Origin: Candidatus Eremiobacterota bacterium
GTDB lineage: Bacteria; Vulcanimicrobiota; CADAWZ01; Ess09-12
Assembly (NCBI GenBank): GCA_031082125.1
Contig: JAVHLM010000001.1
Coordinates: 1 to 64,000, forward strand
Direction: 5' to 3'
DNA: 64,000 nucleotides
Below the pieces are notes generated by a model that ran no database searches, had not been told where the DNA came from, and saw nothing but the letters and a program-made list of their open reading frames with translations. The position numbers were made by a program, and so were the translations under genes. Shown here in pieces: positions 1 through 8,087 of this stretch (position 1 is the stretch's first letter; the number at the start of each line of letters is the position of its first letter).

Positions 1-53
1 AATCCCTGATCGGGATCGTCTGGAATGAGTGATCGAATTGGCTGGAATACACA
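1..53. mobile_element. two tandem direct repeats, possible IS21-type element end
   Basis: Two units of the form TGATCG-N6/7-CTGGAAT follow one another with a 23-bp period (first unit at 7, second at 30). IS21-family elements commonly end in such multiple short repeats with a CTGGAAT core. No transposase lies inside the window, so the element would have to sit to the left. The family assignment is from memory of repeat style and remains tentative. Confidence 0.3.
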
Positions 54-105
54 GCTGAAGAGGTGGCGCCGCAGTGAGCCATTTTCCCAGGCAATGGGGA
101 GCCGA

Positions 106-444
106 TTAGAGGCCCAGAATCTCCTTCAGGCTGCTTTTCACCGAGTGGAAATCTTCAGGGGTGATACTGCCCAGCTTTCGCCTTACCATATCCTGCTTTA
201 TGGTGCGGATAACGGCAGTGACGACCGATGGATGGAGGAGACCGGCTTTTTTCCATTCATTGAGCACCGTATCGCCTGCGAGAACCCGTACGGTATTGCT
301 TGTGACCGCAGCCATGATAAGCTCCCTGCGCCCTTTGTGATAGTTTTCGGTGCTCAATACCATTGCGGGCCTCTGCTTGGTCTCTTCCTTCTCTGCAAAT
401 GCAAAGCTTACCAGTATGATATCACCGGGTTTAAAGGCTGTCAT
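106..444 (-). CDS. PemK/MazF-family toxin (endoribonuclease)
   Basis: A 112-aa protein with the N-terminal signature of PemK/MazF toxins: FKPGDIILVSFAF, then KQRPAMVLS, which carries the conserved Arg-Pro of the fold. Known family members are ribosome-dependent or free mRNA interferases neutralised by a partner antitoxin. I place the start at the Met before TAFKPGD because AGGA lies 10 nt upstream and this gives the usual family length; a longer start 36 nt upstream would add residues unlike the family. It overlaps the upstream antitoxin gene by 14 nt, the typical coupled arrangement of type II modules. The RNA target cannot be read from the sequence. Confidence 0.85.
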   Translation of the reverse strand: MTAFKPGDIILVSFAFAEKEETKQRPAMVLSTENYHKGRRELIMAAVTSNTVRVLAGDTVLNEWKKAGLLHPSVVTAVIRTIKQDMVRRKLGSITPEDFHSVKSSLKEILGL

Positions 445-676
445 AGGCGGAATCCTTTTCGTTATCCCATAATTCCGCAAGAACAGGGTCGCCCTTGGCG
501 GTCATCATGCGGAAGATCTCCAGCTCAAGATCCGACTGCAGCCTCTTTTCCACTGCTTTGAGCACGTAAGCGCTCACGCTCTCATCATTAAGAGCGGCGC
601 ACATCTTTATCTTTCTGTGCTCTTCAGGGTTGATATCTATGCTGAGCCTCATTCGCCGTGTTTCTGTTGTTGCCAT
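431..676 (-). CDS. ribbon-helix-helix antitoxin of the PemK/MazF module
   Basis: An 81-aa protein whose N-terminal part (RRMRLSIDINPEEHRKIK, then a helix with SVSAYVLKAVEKRL) looks like a ribbon-helix-helix DNA-binding domain. The acidic C-terminal tail (ELWDNEKDSAYDSL) would be the toxin-binding arm. The start is fixed by AAGGAG 8 nt upstream of the ATG; the longer reading frame has no such site. The gene is first in the pair and its stop lies inside the toxin gene. As in other modules of this class it probably represses its own promoter through the palindrome just upstream. Confidence 0.82.
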   Translation of the reverse strand: MATTETRRMRLSIDINPEEHRKIKMCAALNDESVSAYVLKAVEKRLQSDLELEIFRMMTAKGDPVLAELWDNEKDSAYDSL

Positions 677-700
677 ATCTTCATCTCCTTCTTCAGTGTA

Positions 701-728
701 CCACAAAAACACAAATGTGTCAATGTGG
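701..728. promoter_or_regulatory. 28-bp imperfect palindrome, likely antitoxin operator
   Basis: Nested inverted repeats share one centre at 714.5: inner arms ACACA/TGTGT (709-713 and 716-720) and outer arms CCACA/TGTGG (701-705 and 724-728). Ten of fourteen positions pair. The site begins 24 nt upstream of the antitoxin start codon, where ribbon-helix-helix antitoxins usually bind for autoregulation. Operator function is inference. Confidence 0.55.
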
Positions 729-786
729 CAACATGCCCCCCTTCCTTCATGGAATCTTCACTGCCCCTTTATCGTCCCTCAATCTT

Positions 787-1353
787 TCAAGTGATATAAG
801 GGCTCTTGGCACCATAACTCGTCACGAGCACGTCCTTCTTCGCCCTGGTCGCAGCCACATGGAGCAGGGCTCTTTCGCAGTACTCGGGCTCCTGATCGGA
901 GCAGAACATCTCGTCTTCCGCTAACTTGAGCAGTATGATGTCTTTATTGACAGATGCCACTATCACATAATCAAATTCCAGGCCTTTCACGCGGTGCATC
1001 GTGGCGAGTCTTATCCCCTGGGACCTTGTGTCCTCAGACTGGCTCCGCTTGATGAGATACGTGGGGATATTCTTTTCTTTCAAAGCGCTTTCATACTGCT
1101 TCAGGAGCGTGTTGGTCCTGACCACAAGGCATGCATGTCTTAAATCAATTCCCTCGCTCTGCATATATCCCAGGTATTTTGTAATGAAGGCGACCTCTTC
1201 CTCAAAGGACTTGAAGTGCCTTACTTTCGGCGGAGATCCGTGAAGGAGGGACTTATAACCCTTCTGATCGTCGAGGCCGCCATCAAGATCATCGATGCTT
1301 ATGCCTTCAAGGATGCTTACGGCGACGGCGCTCGGATAAAAGAAAAAAACAGG
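787..1353 (-). pseudogene. 3' remnant of a UvrD/Rep-type DNA helicase
   Basis: The minus strand is open across the whole stretch and encodes only the C-terminal part of a superfamily 1 helicase. Visible are a segment like ILEGISIDDLDGG followed by SLLHGSPPKV, then helicase motif V-like ATMHRVKGLEFDYVIVAS and motif VI-like LLHVAATRAKKDVLVTSYG, and an intact natural stop. The ATPase N-terminal half (Walker A and B) is missing. An in-frame stop precedes the homologous part and the match ends near 1325-1335. The remainder was probably lost in a rearrangement whose breakpoint joins the YtxH-like remnant on the other strand. The internal Met at 1164 is not a real start. Confidence 0.75.
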
Positions 1354-1474
1354 TCAGCTCATCGAGTCGGGAATGCAGAAAGCCTCAGAAATCAAGGATG
1401 CGGTCCTCGAGAAGGCGCAGAGCGTCAAAAAGGCAGTCACCTCTTTTTACCGCGGCAGACGTTCCTTCTCCTGA
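1340..1474 (+). pseudogene. possible C-terminal remnant of a YtxH-type protein
   Basis: In this frame, directly after an in-frame TAA at 1337, about 44 codons read KKKTGQLIESGMQKASE, then a helix with VLEKAQSVKKAV, ending in TGA. The alternating K/E/A helix with a TG(x)LIE(x)G start is typical of the C-terminal half of YtxH domain envelope or stress proteins. No start codon or ribosome site precedes it, and its last 38 nt overlap the 3' end of the SUFU gene. It is a fragment at best, and the resemblance is from pattern memory only. Confidence 0.35.
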
Positions 1475-2159
1475 CATCGAGCACATGGCCGATCCGCCCG
1501 GCGGCGAACCGGTCAAGCAGCGCGTCAACGCCATGCCTGAGCTTGAATTTCATCTCCTCACGGTAGAGGGGCATCATCTCGTAGAAGTACACGGTTTTTC
1601 CGGGATTCACCTTCATGGCGAAGAAGGGCTCATATTCAATGGGAGGACCCATGATAAGAAAGCCGCAGAGCTTCGTGTCGGAGGCGAAAGGCTCAGGCGG
1701 ATCCCCGTTGGGCACGGTGTGTCCCCATCCCAGCCAGGTTTCGTGCTCGTGAGGAAACCTTGCCAGCATTTTCATCCACCGGACAGGCCAGTAAAGCTCT
1801 TCCCTCTTCATGACCTCCATTGTGAGGGGCCACGAGGGAGGAAGGAAGAGCATGAGCTCGGCGAACCGGCATTCCCAGGCTTCTGTCGGCGTCACCATCG
1901 CCTTCTCGCTCATGCCGGTCGTAATAAGAATATTGAAGTCCCTCTGAGGGGTCGGCTTCACGTGATGAATGTCGATATGCACGATATCGGAAGCGATCTC
2001 ATGAAAGACCTGATGGATAGGCCCCAGGTGCCTCTCAATATGATCCGCAACCTGCTCAATGTGCTCCCTGTTCCCCCGCTCCCTCGGGAGAGGGTTCTGG
2101 ATCACGATGTCATTGAGCTGGCGCTCCGCAGCTCTGTCGAGTGATTCATGTTCTTCCAT
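1437..2159 (-). CDS. suppressor of fused (SUFU) domain protein
   Basis: A 240-aa protein matching the bacterial SUFU-domain family: AWECRFAELMLFLPPSWPL, WPVRWMKMLARFPHE, TWLGWGHTVPNGDPPEPF, then LYREEMKFKLRHGVDALLDRF, and a C-terminal VRRRNVC. The animal homologue is a Hedgehog-pathway regulator. Bacterial members have no settled function and are often found near polymorphic-toxin immunity genes, so an immunity-like role is possible but not shown here. The start is set by AAAGGAG 7-8 nt upstream; the upstream Met would add 14 residues without a site. It stands alone between remnants. Confidence 0.85.
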   Translation of the reverse strand: MEEHESLDRAAERQLNDIVIQNPLPRERGNREHIEQVADHIERHLGPIHQVFHEIASDIVHIDIHHVKPTPQRDFNILITTGMSEKAMVTPTEAWECRFAELMLFLPPSWPLTMEVMKREELYWPVRWMKMLARFPHEHETWLGWGHTVPNGDPPEPFASDTKLCGFLIMGPPIEYEPFFAMKVNPGKTVYFYEMMPLYREEMKFKLRHGVDALLDRFAAGRIGHVLDVRRRNVCRGKKR

Positions 2160-2531
2160 GGCTTCTCCTTTCTCCCCCTGGCAGCCATTGCCTCTTTTCA
2201 CCGCGTGCCCGGGGAATCCTGCACTTACTTTACCACGGGCTTATGACACATGGGTGTCAGTGCACCTGGCAGACATCCCCAGGAAGATCCGGTCCTTCCC
2301 TCAAAGGTTACCCTCCGTGAAAAGATACCCCTGCTGCGAAAATTAAAAAACATCATCCCGCGGGGGATATCCATCAACTGGCGCAGTCGTATGATGGCAG
2401 AATTCTTCACATGGCAGACTTTTCCCGGCCTTGGGCGGAGAAATCTCAAAATACCGCTCTTTGTACACTGGAAGAGCATCCTGTGATGGGCTCTAAACTC
2501 AATGGTTACAGGCTTTTTAACAGCAACGCTT
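2160..2531. other. non-coding stretch between SUFU and HNH genes
   Basis: About 370 bases with no open frame that looks coding. It holds the SUFU ribosome-binding site at its left end and a small hairpin (TGACAC/GTGTCA, 2244-2249 and 2254-2259, 4-nt loop). The remainder shows nothing I can name. Confidence 0.5.
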
Positions 2532-2560
2532 TTGACATGCATAATATTATCAAGTATAAT
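2532..2560 (+). promoter_or_regulatory. perfect sigma-70-type promoter for the HNH gene
   Basis: TTGACA (2532-2537), a 17-nt spacer and TATAAT (2555-2560), an exact match to the housekeeping consensus. Transcription would begin near 2567, giving a leader of about 50 nt that carries GGAGG 5 nt before the GTG start at 2616. Confidence 0.8.
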
Positions 2561-2615
2561 TGAATAAGGAGATACACAAGTTTCCCTTTAAAATAATTAT
2601 TGAAAGGAGGTTATT

Positions 2616-4970
2616 GTGAATACCGGCGTGATCCGCGAGTATCCCGGCTATGAGGCTACCATGGAGGGCGGGCAGGTCTTCAAAGCTGTCCACGGCCTCC
2701 CGCTGGTCACGTACGGCGCCGACGAGGTGCTCTCACGCTCGAACTGCAGGCACATATTCCGCGATCTCACCGCGGAGGTCCTGGACTGGAACCTCTGGTG
2801 CCTCTCCCATGCCGGGGCCAGGCTCGATCTTCTCTTCGGGGAGGTCCTTCTCTCCCTCGACGGGAGGCTCGAGAAGCTCGGCTATGTGAGAGTGTCCGAC
2901 TTTGTGCGAGAAGAGCTGGGCATCTCATCCAGGAGCGGCTATGAGCTGATGCGGAATGCGAAGGCCCTTCAGAAACTCCCCCTCATCAGGGAGGCTCTCG
3001 AGAAGGGGCTTCTGCGCAAGAGCGCGCTGCGGCATCTTTTCCAGGTCGTCACAAGTGAGACCGAGGCGGAGTGGCTCTCAAAAGCCATGAGCCTCACTGT
3101 GAGAGAAATCGAGGAGGAGGTGAAGAGGTTTAAATCTGGAGCCGGTGAGGCCGGAACCATTGGTATTTCTGGTGATGCCGGAGGAATCTCCCAAGAGATC
3201 AGCGGTATCATGACATTTGTCGCCAAGGATGACGATGAAGAGGAAACAGGGAGCCTCGCCGTAAGCGCGCGGGTTCCTTTTCCCGTTGCCGCGAAGTGGG
3301 ACCGGGCCCTTGAGGTCTTCCGAAGGATGGAAGAGGCAGAGCTCCCTTCGGAGTCATTCGTGGAGGCTCTTCTCGCCGAGTTCGCCGCTTCGGCGCCGCT
3401 TGAGGGCATCGGAAGCCTGGGCCTGGAGGCACAGGAGCCTGAGGCTCAGGAGGCCGCGGGAGCTTCTCTCTGCCGTCAGCAGGGGAATAGCTCCCAGGTC
3501 CGTGAGGCCTCCCAGGGCGCCTGCGCCACCCTCGGTGATGGAGCACACTCTCACGATGGCCCTGATGCTTCCGGCTCCAGGGAGACCGGCGCCGATCCCG
3601 CCTTCGGGGAGAAGGCACTTCTCCTTAGCGCCCTGGCGGGTGCTATAGCTTCCCTCGATAATGAGGCCCCCTTCGGCGAGCGGGACAGAGAGCTTGCACG
3701 GCAGGTCCACAAGGACCTCGAAGAGGTGTCGCATCTGTGGGAGTTCCTCCCCTGGAAGCCCGTCACGGTGGAGCTTCCTTCGGAATTCCAGGCTCCCGCA
3801 GGCCACAGGCCCGATGTCGATACCGCTGTCACTCCCGATGGGTCCCTGGTGCGTCCTGCCGCCGATCCCTTCGAAACCATTGCACGGCTCAGGGAGATGG
3901 CAATGCTGCGCCATTCCCTCTCCTTCTACCAGGGGCGCCTCCTTCGGACTCTCAACAATTTCGGCCTCTACAAGGACATGCTCTTCCTCAGCCTGGGCCA
4001 CTACTCCAGGGAACGCCTCGGGATGTCCCGCAGCACTGCCTATTCCCTCATCAAACAGGAAAGGAGCTATCTGGAGTATCCCGATATGCTGGACCTTATA
4101 CAGGCGGGGAAGCTCACGCCAGAGCAGGCGCGGTATCTCGCCAGGGTATTCATTGAGGGGACCCGCGTCCAGGGGGCGTGGCTCTCCTACGCCCAGGAGG
4201 TCCCGGTGGCCACCCTCATGCAGGCTGTCGAGGGATTCCTTCGTTTTGCGAAGAGGGCTGTCCATAAAAAGTGGGATATCAATCCCGAGGCCTTCGAGGT
4301 GGCCGTCACGGGGAGGTCCGTCAAGAGGACAATCCAGGCAGGTTCAATTGCCTCTGAACCCAGTGGGGATAAGGGTTCTGATGCCGCAGTCCAGATGTGC
4401 ACACACGAAGGTGGTGTCCCCCTCAGACTCACTCCCGTCACCTGGCAGGTCACCGGGGCCCCCGGGGAGTTTCCTGAGCTCTCCGAGATCCTCTCGGTGC
4501 TCTCCGGGGAACCCTCAAAAGAAGGGACCTTCGGGTCGAACCCCCAGGAGAGGGGCGCCCTCATCCGCTTCTTCATCAAAAAAGATCTCGTCCTTCTCTG
4601 GAACCATGCCGTGAGGCTCTGGGCCGCCGGCAGGCCAGAAACGGCCGTCGATGCCAGTCAGCAGCTTACCCTCTTCGTGGAGGCGCTCCTTGATACTTTC
4701 CTTGCCGCCTGGGACCTCCCGGAAAAACGGGACATCCACCACCGCACCCTTGCCCGGGATAATTACCAGTGCCAGGCCCCCGGCTGCCGCTCAAGGCGCA
4801 ATCTCCACGCCCACCACATCAAATACCGCTCCCAGGGCGGCCCCACGACTGAGGGCAACCTCACTACCCTCTGCAGAACCCACCACCTCAGGTGCCTCCA
4901 CGAGGGGTACCTCATCATCAGGGGCACTGCGCCCCATGGCCTTACCTTCATCTTTCCCCGCGGCAGGTGA
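2616..4970 (+). CDS. large HNH endonuclease with a duplicated N-terminal module
   Basis: A 784-aa protein starting at GTG behind AAAGGAGG. The C-terminal 84 residues form a zinc-bound HNH nuclease: Cys719 and Cys724 (CQAPGC), HAHH at 731-734, Asn748, and CRTHH at 753-757. The long N-terminal part holds two related helical modules, about 50-170 and 425-545. Each contains a line such as LGISSRSGYELMRNAKAL or LGMSRSTAYSLIKQERSY followed by a segment on entry (KGLLRKSALRHL, AGKLTPEQARYL), resembling the helical region of DUF222/HNH-type proteins of other bacteria. Between them is a variable Ala/Glu/Gly-rich linker. These proteins are thought to be DNA nucleases of mobile or selfish character, but their biological target is unknown. 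Confidence 0.8.
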   Translation: MNTGVIREYPGYEATMEGGQVFKAVHGLPLVTYGADEVLSRSNCRHIFRDLTAEVLDWNLWCLSHAGARLDLLFGEVLLSLDGRLEKLGYVRVSDFVREELGISSRSGYELMRNAKALQKLPLIREALEKGLLRKSALRHLFQVVTSETEAEWLSKAMSLTVREIEEEVKRFKSGAGEAGTIGISGDAGGISQEISGIMTFVAKDDDEEETGSLAVSARVPFPVAAKWDRALEVFRRMEEAELPSESFVEALLAEFAASAPLEGIGSLGLEAQEPEAQEAAGASLCRQQGNSSQVREASQGACATLGDGAHSHDGPDASGSRETGADPAFGEKALLLSALAGAIASLDNEAPFGERDRELARQVHKDLEEVSHLWEFLPWKPVTVELPSEFQAPAGHRPDVDTAVTPDGSLVRPAADPFETIARLREMAMLRHSLSFYQGRLLRTLNNFGLYKDMLFLSLGHYSRERLGMSRSTAYSLIKQERSYLEYPDMLDLIQAGKLTPEQARYLARVFIEGTRVQGAWLSYAQEVPVATLMQAVEGFLRFAKRAVHKKWDINPEAFEVAVTGRSVKRTIQAGSIASEPSGDKGSDAAVQMCTHEGGVPLRLTPVTWQVTGAPGEFPELSEILSVLSGEPSKEGTFGSNPQERGALIRFFIKKDLVLLWNHAVRLWAAGRPETAVDASQQLTLFVEALLDTFLAAWDLPEKRDIHHRTLARDNYQCQAPGCRSRRNLHAHHIKYRSQGGPTTEGNLTTLCRTHHLRCLHEGYLIIRGTAPHGLTFIFPRGR

Positions 4971-5004
4971 GGTCTTAATTTATACCAGGAGGGCAGGAGC
5001 TGCC

Positions 5005-5075
5005 ATGGAATTCTGCGACCTCTCCTGAACGCTGAAGAAGTGCCTCGTCACCAAGAACGCTTCCTGCAGGGATAA
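5005..5075 (+). pseudogene. internally deleted copy of the small Cys-rich gene
   Basis: The start region, including the GGAGC(T/C)GCC spacer, ATG and first six codons (MEFCDL), is nearly identical to the intact gene at 6364. Here the frame stops after seven codons at 5026. The sequence then resumes with the homologue of the 3' half (TLKK.LVTKNA.CRD). About 80 nt of the middle are missing relative to the intact copy. Confidence 0.75.
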
Positions 5076-5108
5076 CCTTGACCTGCACATCACAATCAAC
5101 CACGTTGA

Positions 5109-5162
5109 CTTATTTCAAATTTTCGCTTAAACTTGAAATAAGAAATAGTATATCTCAAGTTT
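5109..5162. promoter_or_regulatory. nested inverted repeats upstream of fic
   Basis: A perfect 10-bp inverted repeat (CTTATTTCAA at 5109-5118, TTGAAATAAG at 5133-5142) overlaps a second 8-bp one (AAACTTGA at 5129-5136, TCAAGTTT at 5155-5162) that reaches the fic start. The shared central half-site TTGAA suggests one regulator binding several half-sites, possibly the Fic protein's own C-terminal winged helix. Regulation is inference. Confidence 0.5.
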
Positions 5163-5166
5163 GAGC

Positions 5167-6318
5167 ATGGGCATGAAAAAACCATTATTTCACGCCGGAA
5201 CTTACAAGTCACACTTCATACAGAAAGACTATGCCTATAAGAGCTTCATGCCTTCAAAAATAAACAAGCCTTTTGAGTGGAATGACCGAAAAATCATGAT
5301 GCTCATGGAAGAAGCGGTGAGACTGCTTGGGGAGCTCAACGCCTATTCTCAGCTCGTGCCCGATGTGAACTTTTTTATCCAGATGCACATTATAAAAGAG
5401 GCAACGAAATCAAGCAGAATAGAGGGCACTCAGACAAAAATTGATGAGGTTTTACTGCCGGAAATGGAGATACCCCCGGAAAAGCGCAATGACTGGGAAG
5501 AGGTTCAGAATTATATTCGCGCGATACATTACGCCATCGGGCAACTTGAGAAGCGTCCCATGAGCATGAGGCTTCTTCAGGATACTCATAGAGTCTTGCT
5601 CTCAGGAGTCCGAGGGCATGAGAGGCTTCCCGGAGAGGTAAGGAGAAGCCAGAATTGGATAGGCGGATCAAGTATTCAGGATGCCAGTTTCATCCCCCCT
5701 CATCATGAGGATCTCCCCGAGCTTCTGACTGACCTTGAGATGTTCTGGAATGACACTTCACTGGAAATACCCGATGTGATAAGGCTGGCACTGAGTCACT
5801 ACCAGTTCGAGACTATTCATCCCTTTCTTGATGGCAACGGAGGAATTGGCAGGCTGCTCATTACTTTACAGCTTATTGCATATAATATTCTATTGAAGCC
5901 CACGCTGTATCTGTCTGATTTCTTTGAAAAAAACCGCGGCTCATATTATGACTCACTGACGATGGTCAGAATCTCCAATGACATAGAGCAATGGATAAGG
6001 TTTTTTCTGAAAGGTATAAGCAATACAGCTCAAAACAGCAAGGAGACTTTTCGTAAGATAATTGATTTGCGCCGGATATACGAGCAGAACCTTCTCACTT
6101 TTGGCCGGCAGGGTAAACTGGGACATGAGCTGCTGCTGCACCTCTTCTCGCAGCCGGTGGTAAGCATCAAGCAGGTTGCGGATAAACTGGATATTTCCTT
6201 CAATACTGCGAGTTCCCTGGTAAGGAGATTTAATGATACCACCATGTTAAAAGAGATAACCCGGTTCTCCAGGAACAGATTATTTATCCTGTGGGAATAT
6301 GTGAAGATATTCACATAA
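5167..6318 (+). CDS. Fic-family protein with inhibitory motif and C-terminal winged helix
   Basis: A 383-aa stand-alone Fic protein. It has a Fic N-terminal domain, then the inhibitory helix motif S82-S-R-I-E86-G87 (class II, self-inhibited) and the catalytic loop at 218, [12 protein letters not shown]. It ends in a helix-turn-helix region ([23 protein letters not shown]). Fic enzymes mostly transfer AMP from ATP onto Ser/Thr/Tyr of target proteins. The loop has Gly where the usual GNGR motif has its first Arg; that residue contacts ATP phosphates, so activity or chemistry may differ. TTG 6 nt upstream and ATG 6 nt downstream are other possible starts; no good ribosome site is visible. Confidence 0.88.
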   Translation: MGMKKPLFHAGTYKSHFIQKDYAYKSFMPSKINKPFEWNDRKIMMLMEEAVRLLGELNAYSQLVPDVNFFIQMHIIKEATKSSRIEGTQTKIDEVLLPEMEIPPEKRNDWEEVQNYIRAIHYAIGQLEKRPMSMRLLQDTHRVLLSGVRGHERLPGEVRRSQNWIGGSSIQDASFIPPHHEDLPELLTDLEMFWNDTSLEIPDVIRLALSHYQFETIHPFLDGNGGIGRLLITLQLIAYNILLKPTLYLSDFFEKNRGSYYDSLTMVRISNDIEQWIRFFLKGISNTAQNSKETFRKIIDLRRIYEQNLLTFGRQGKLGHELLLHLFSQPVVSIKQVADKLDISFNTASSLVRRFNDTTMLKEITRFSRNRLFILWEYVKIFT

Positions 6319-6363
6319 AGAAATAATTCCCAGAGAGCACACACCACAAAGTAAGGAGCCGCC

Positions 6364-6558
6364 ATGGAATTCTGCGACCTCTACTGCGCCCACGCTAAAG
6401 TGCCCGAGGAGAACGGCATTGACGGATCGGGGAGCTGCCGCACTTTTATCGCCCTCTACTGCACCCTGAAGAAGCGCCTCGTCACCAAAAATGCGCCCTG
6501 CAGGGATAAGGCGGAGCGCGGAAAAGAACAACGGGACGTGGAAAGCGGGCAGGCCTAG
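6364..6558 (+). CDS. small Cys-rich protein of unknown function
   Basis: A 64-aa protein with Cys4, Cys8, Cys25, Cys33 and Cys46 plus His10, and a charged tail. The spacing suggests metal binding (zinc or iron) or disulfides. The start has AAGGAG 5 nt upstream. I recognise no named family, although the pattern SGSCRTF...YC...L(V)xKNAPC looks conserved rather than random, because the deleted copy at 5005 preserves both ends. The last 4 nt overlap the 3' end of the converging J-domain gene. Confidence 0.6.
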   Translation: MEFCDLYCAHAKVPEENGIDGSGSCRTFIALYCTLKKRLVTKNAPCRDKAERGKEQRDVESGQA

Positions 6559-8072
6559 CCGAAGATCTTCTGCCACCAGGGCCTGTCCATTCCCGCTATG
6601 GTGACGATGTACTCCCAGAGCTTTTTCTGCGACCCGTAAAGCACGGGGTACACTTTTGCGATGAGCCCTATGCCCTGTTTTATGGCACCGGGCGATTCGC
6701 GGGCCACTATCTCGATGGAGTGCTTCATGTTGACTTCATGCTCCCCTGTGTACTTGCCGTCCACGTCCAGGATCATATCATGGGAGAGGGCGCAGATATA
6801 GCGCAGAATCCTGGGAATGGAGCTGTCCCTCGATGCCTTCTGGGCCTCCTGGATGACGGGGTAAAGGGCCTTCGTGATGTCAATCACGTTGTCAATGAGA
6901 TCCCTGTTGCGGCGGTAAAAGGTCGGGCATTCCGTCTTGATCTTCTCGGCGTAATGAAAGAGCCTCTCAGGGTCCATCCTCTCAAGGGTCTTCATAAGAT
7001 CCCTCCACTGCGACTCAAGCAGGGGCCTCTCTTCTTCCTTGGATGTGGAGAGCTGCAGCTCCAGGGCGAAGAAATACTTGAGGAAATCCTCTCCCTCGGG
7101 GATCTGCCGAAACTCCGATTCCAGGTCCACGACATCGCCATAATGGCTCACAAGGGCTCCGTAGGCATCCTCACCGGGATCGAAGCGCACCGAGGCCCTG
7201 GCAACCTCCAGGGCTGCACTGAAGCCGTAGGCGCTTGCAAGATCAATGGCAAGGCGCCCGAATTTCCAGGCCACATAAGATCGCAGCTCCGTTTCATCAC
7301 TCACAAGGCCCTCTATCCTTGCCACCGTCCTGTTGACCTGCTCCAGGTTATTCCTGCTCAGGTGGATGATGCAGAGAAAAAAGAGCGCATCAAAATCCTG
7401 GAAGTCCGGCTTCCCTGTGACAGCCGCAGCCCTCTCCGCGAGAGCCACCGCAGTGTCATAGTCCTTTTTGGCCAGCAGAATCTCGGCCATGCCAAGGAAG
7501 AACTCCGAGTTGAGAGGCTCGGACTCCGCAGCCCGCCTGTAGAATCCCAGGGCCTCCTCAAAAAGCTTATCCGCCAGAAGAAGGTTCTCCGGCTTCTCCT
7601 TATCGTCAAGTAGGTCATAGGCCCAGTGGTGGCGGACCCTGGCCGCATTATGGAGGTAAAAGGGGAGAGGCTTCTCACCCATCACCAGCATGTCGAGCTG
7701 CTGGACAGCCTTCTCATATTCCTTCATCTGGAAATGGCAGTAGGCGAGCATATCCCTGGCCTGATCAAGCTCGGGGGCAAGGATAAGGATATGGCGGTAA
7801 CGCGAACAGGCGGCCTGGTAGTTTCCCTCGTCGAGACAGCGCACCGCCTCCTCGAAACTCTGGAGAATCTCCGTGCCGAAGCGCTCCATGGAGTCGTAAT
7901 TGGAGCGCGCCTGGGCATTGGAGAGAATCTCGTAGGCATGCCTTATCTTCTTGAAGCCATCAGGGTCCTTCTCAGGGGGGTGCTTTCTCACCGAGGCATA
8001 GTAGGCGTACTTTATCTCCTCGGGCGTTGCACCGCCTGTGATTCCAAGAATCCTGTAAAGGTCGTGCTCCAT
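6555..8072 (-). CDS. J-domain/TPR co-chaperone-like protein with degenerate HPD motif
   Basis: A 505-aa protein beginning with a J domain (MEHDLYRILGITGGATPEEIK, then FKKIRHAYEILS). The diagnostic HPD tripeptide, needed to stimulate Hsp70 ATPase in classical J proteins, reads HPP (RKHPPEKDPDGF). The rest is mainly TPR-like helices from about 70 to 320 (for example ALGFYRRAAESEPLNSEFFLG), then a helical C-terminal domain. It follows the Hsp70-like gene by 15 nt and has GGAG 8 nt before the ATG. The pair probably forms a dedicated chaperone unit, but with the altered motif the mode of coupling is uncertain. Confidence 0.8.
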   Translation of the reverse strand: MEHDLYRILGITGGATPEEIKYAYYASVRKHPPEKDPDGFKKIRHAYEILSNAQARSNYDSMERFGTEILQSFEEAVRCLDEGNYQAACSRYRHILILAPELDQARDMLAYCHFQMKEYEKAVQQLDMLVMGEKPLPFYLHNAARVRHHWAYDLLDDKEKPENLLLADKLFEEALGFYRRAAESEPLNSEFFLGMAEILLAKKDYDTAVALAERAAAVTGKPDFQDFDALFFLCIIHLSRNNLEQVNRTVARIEGLVSDETELRSYVAWKFGRLAIDLASAYGFSAALEVARASVRFDPGEDAYGALVSHYGDVVDLESEFRQIPEGEDFLKYFFALELQLSTSKEEERPLLESQWRDLMKTLERMDPERLFHYAEKIKTECPTFYRRNRDLIDNVIDITKALYPVIQEAQKASRDSSIPRILRYICALSHDMILDVDGKYTGEHEVNMKHSIEIVARESPGAIKQGIGLIAKVYPVLYGSQKKLWEYIVTIAGMDRPWWQKIFG

Positions 8073-8087
8073 AGCATCTCCGCTCTG

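Noticed and set aside
1398-2144. Plus-strand frame opposite the SUFU gene
   Set aside because: The minus strand carries the SUFU signature and an AAAGGAG site; the plus-strand frame has neither.
6364-6558. Small Cys-rich gene as antitoxin of the Fic protein
   Set aside because: The Fic protein carries its own inhibitory helix (class II), and the small protein lacks the inhibitory motif and lies downstream, not as the usual first gene.
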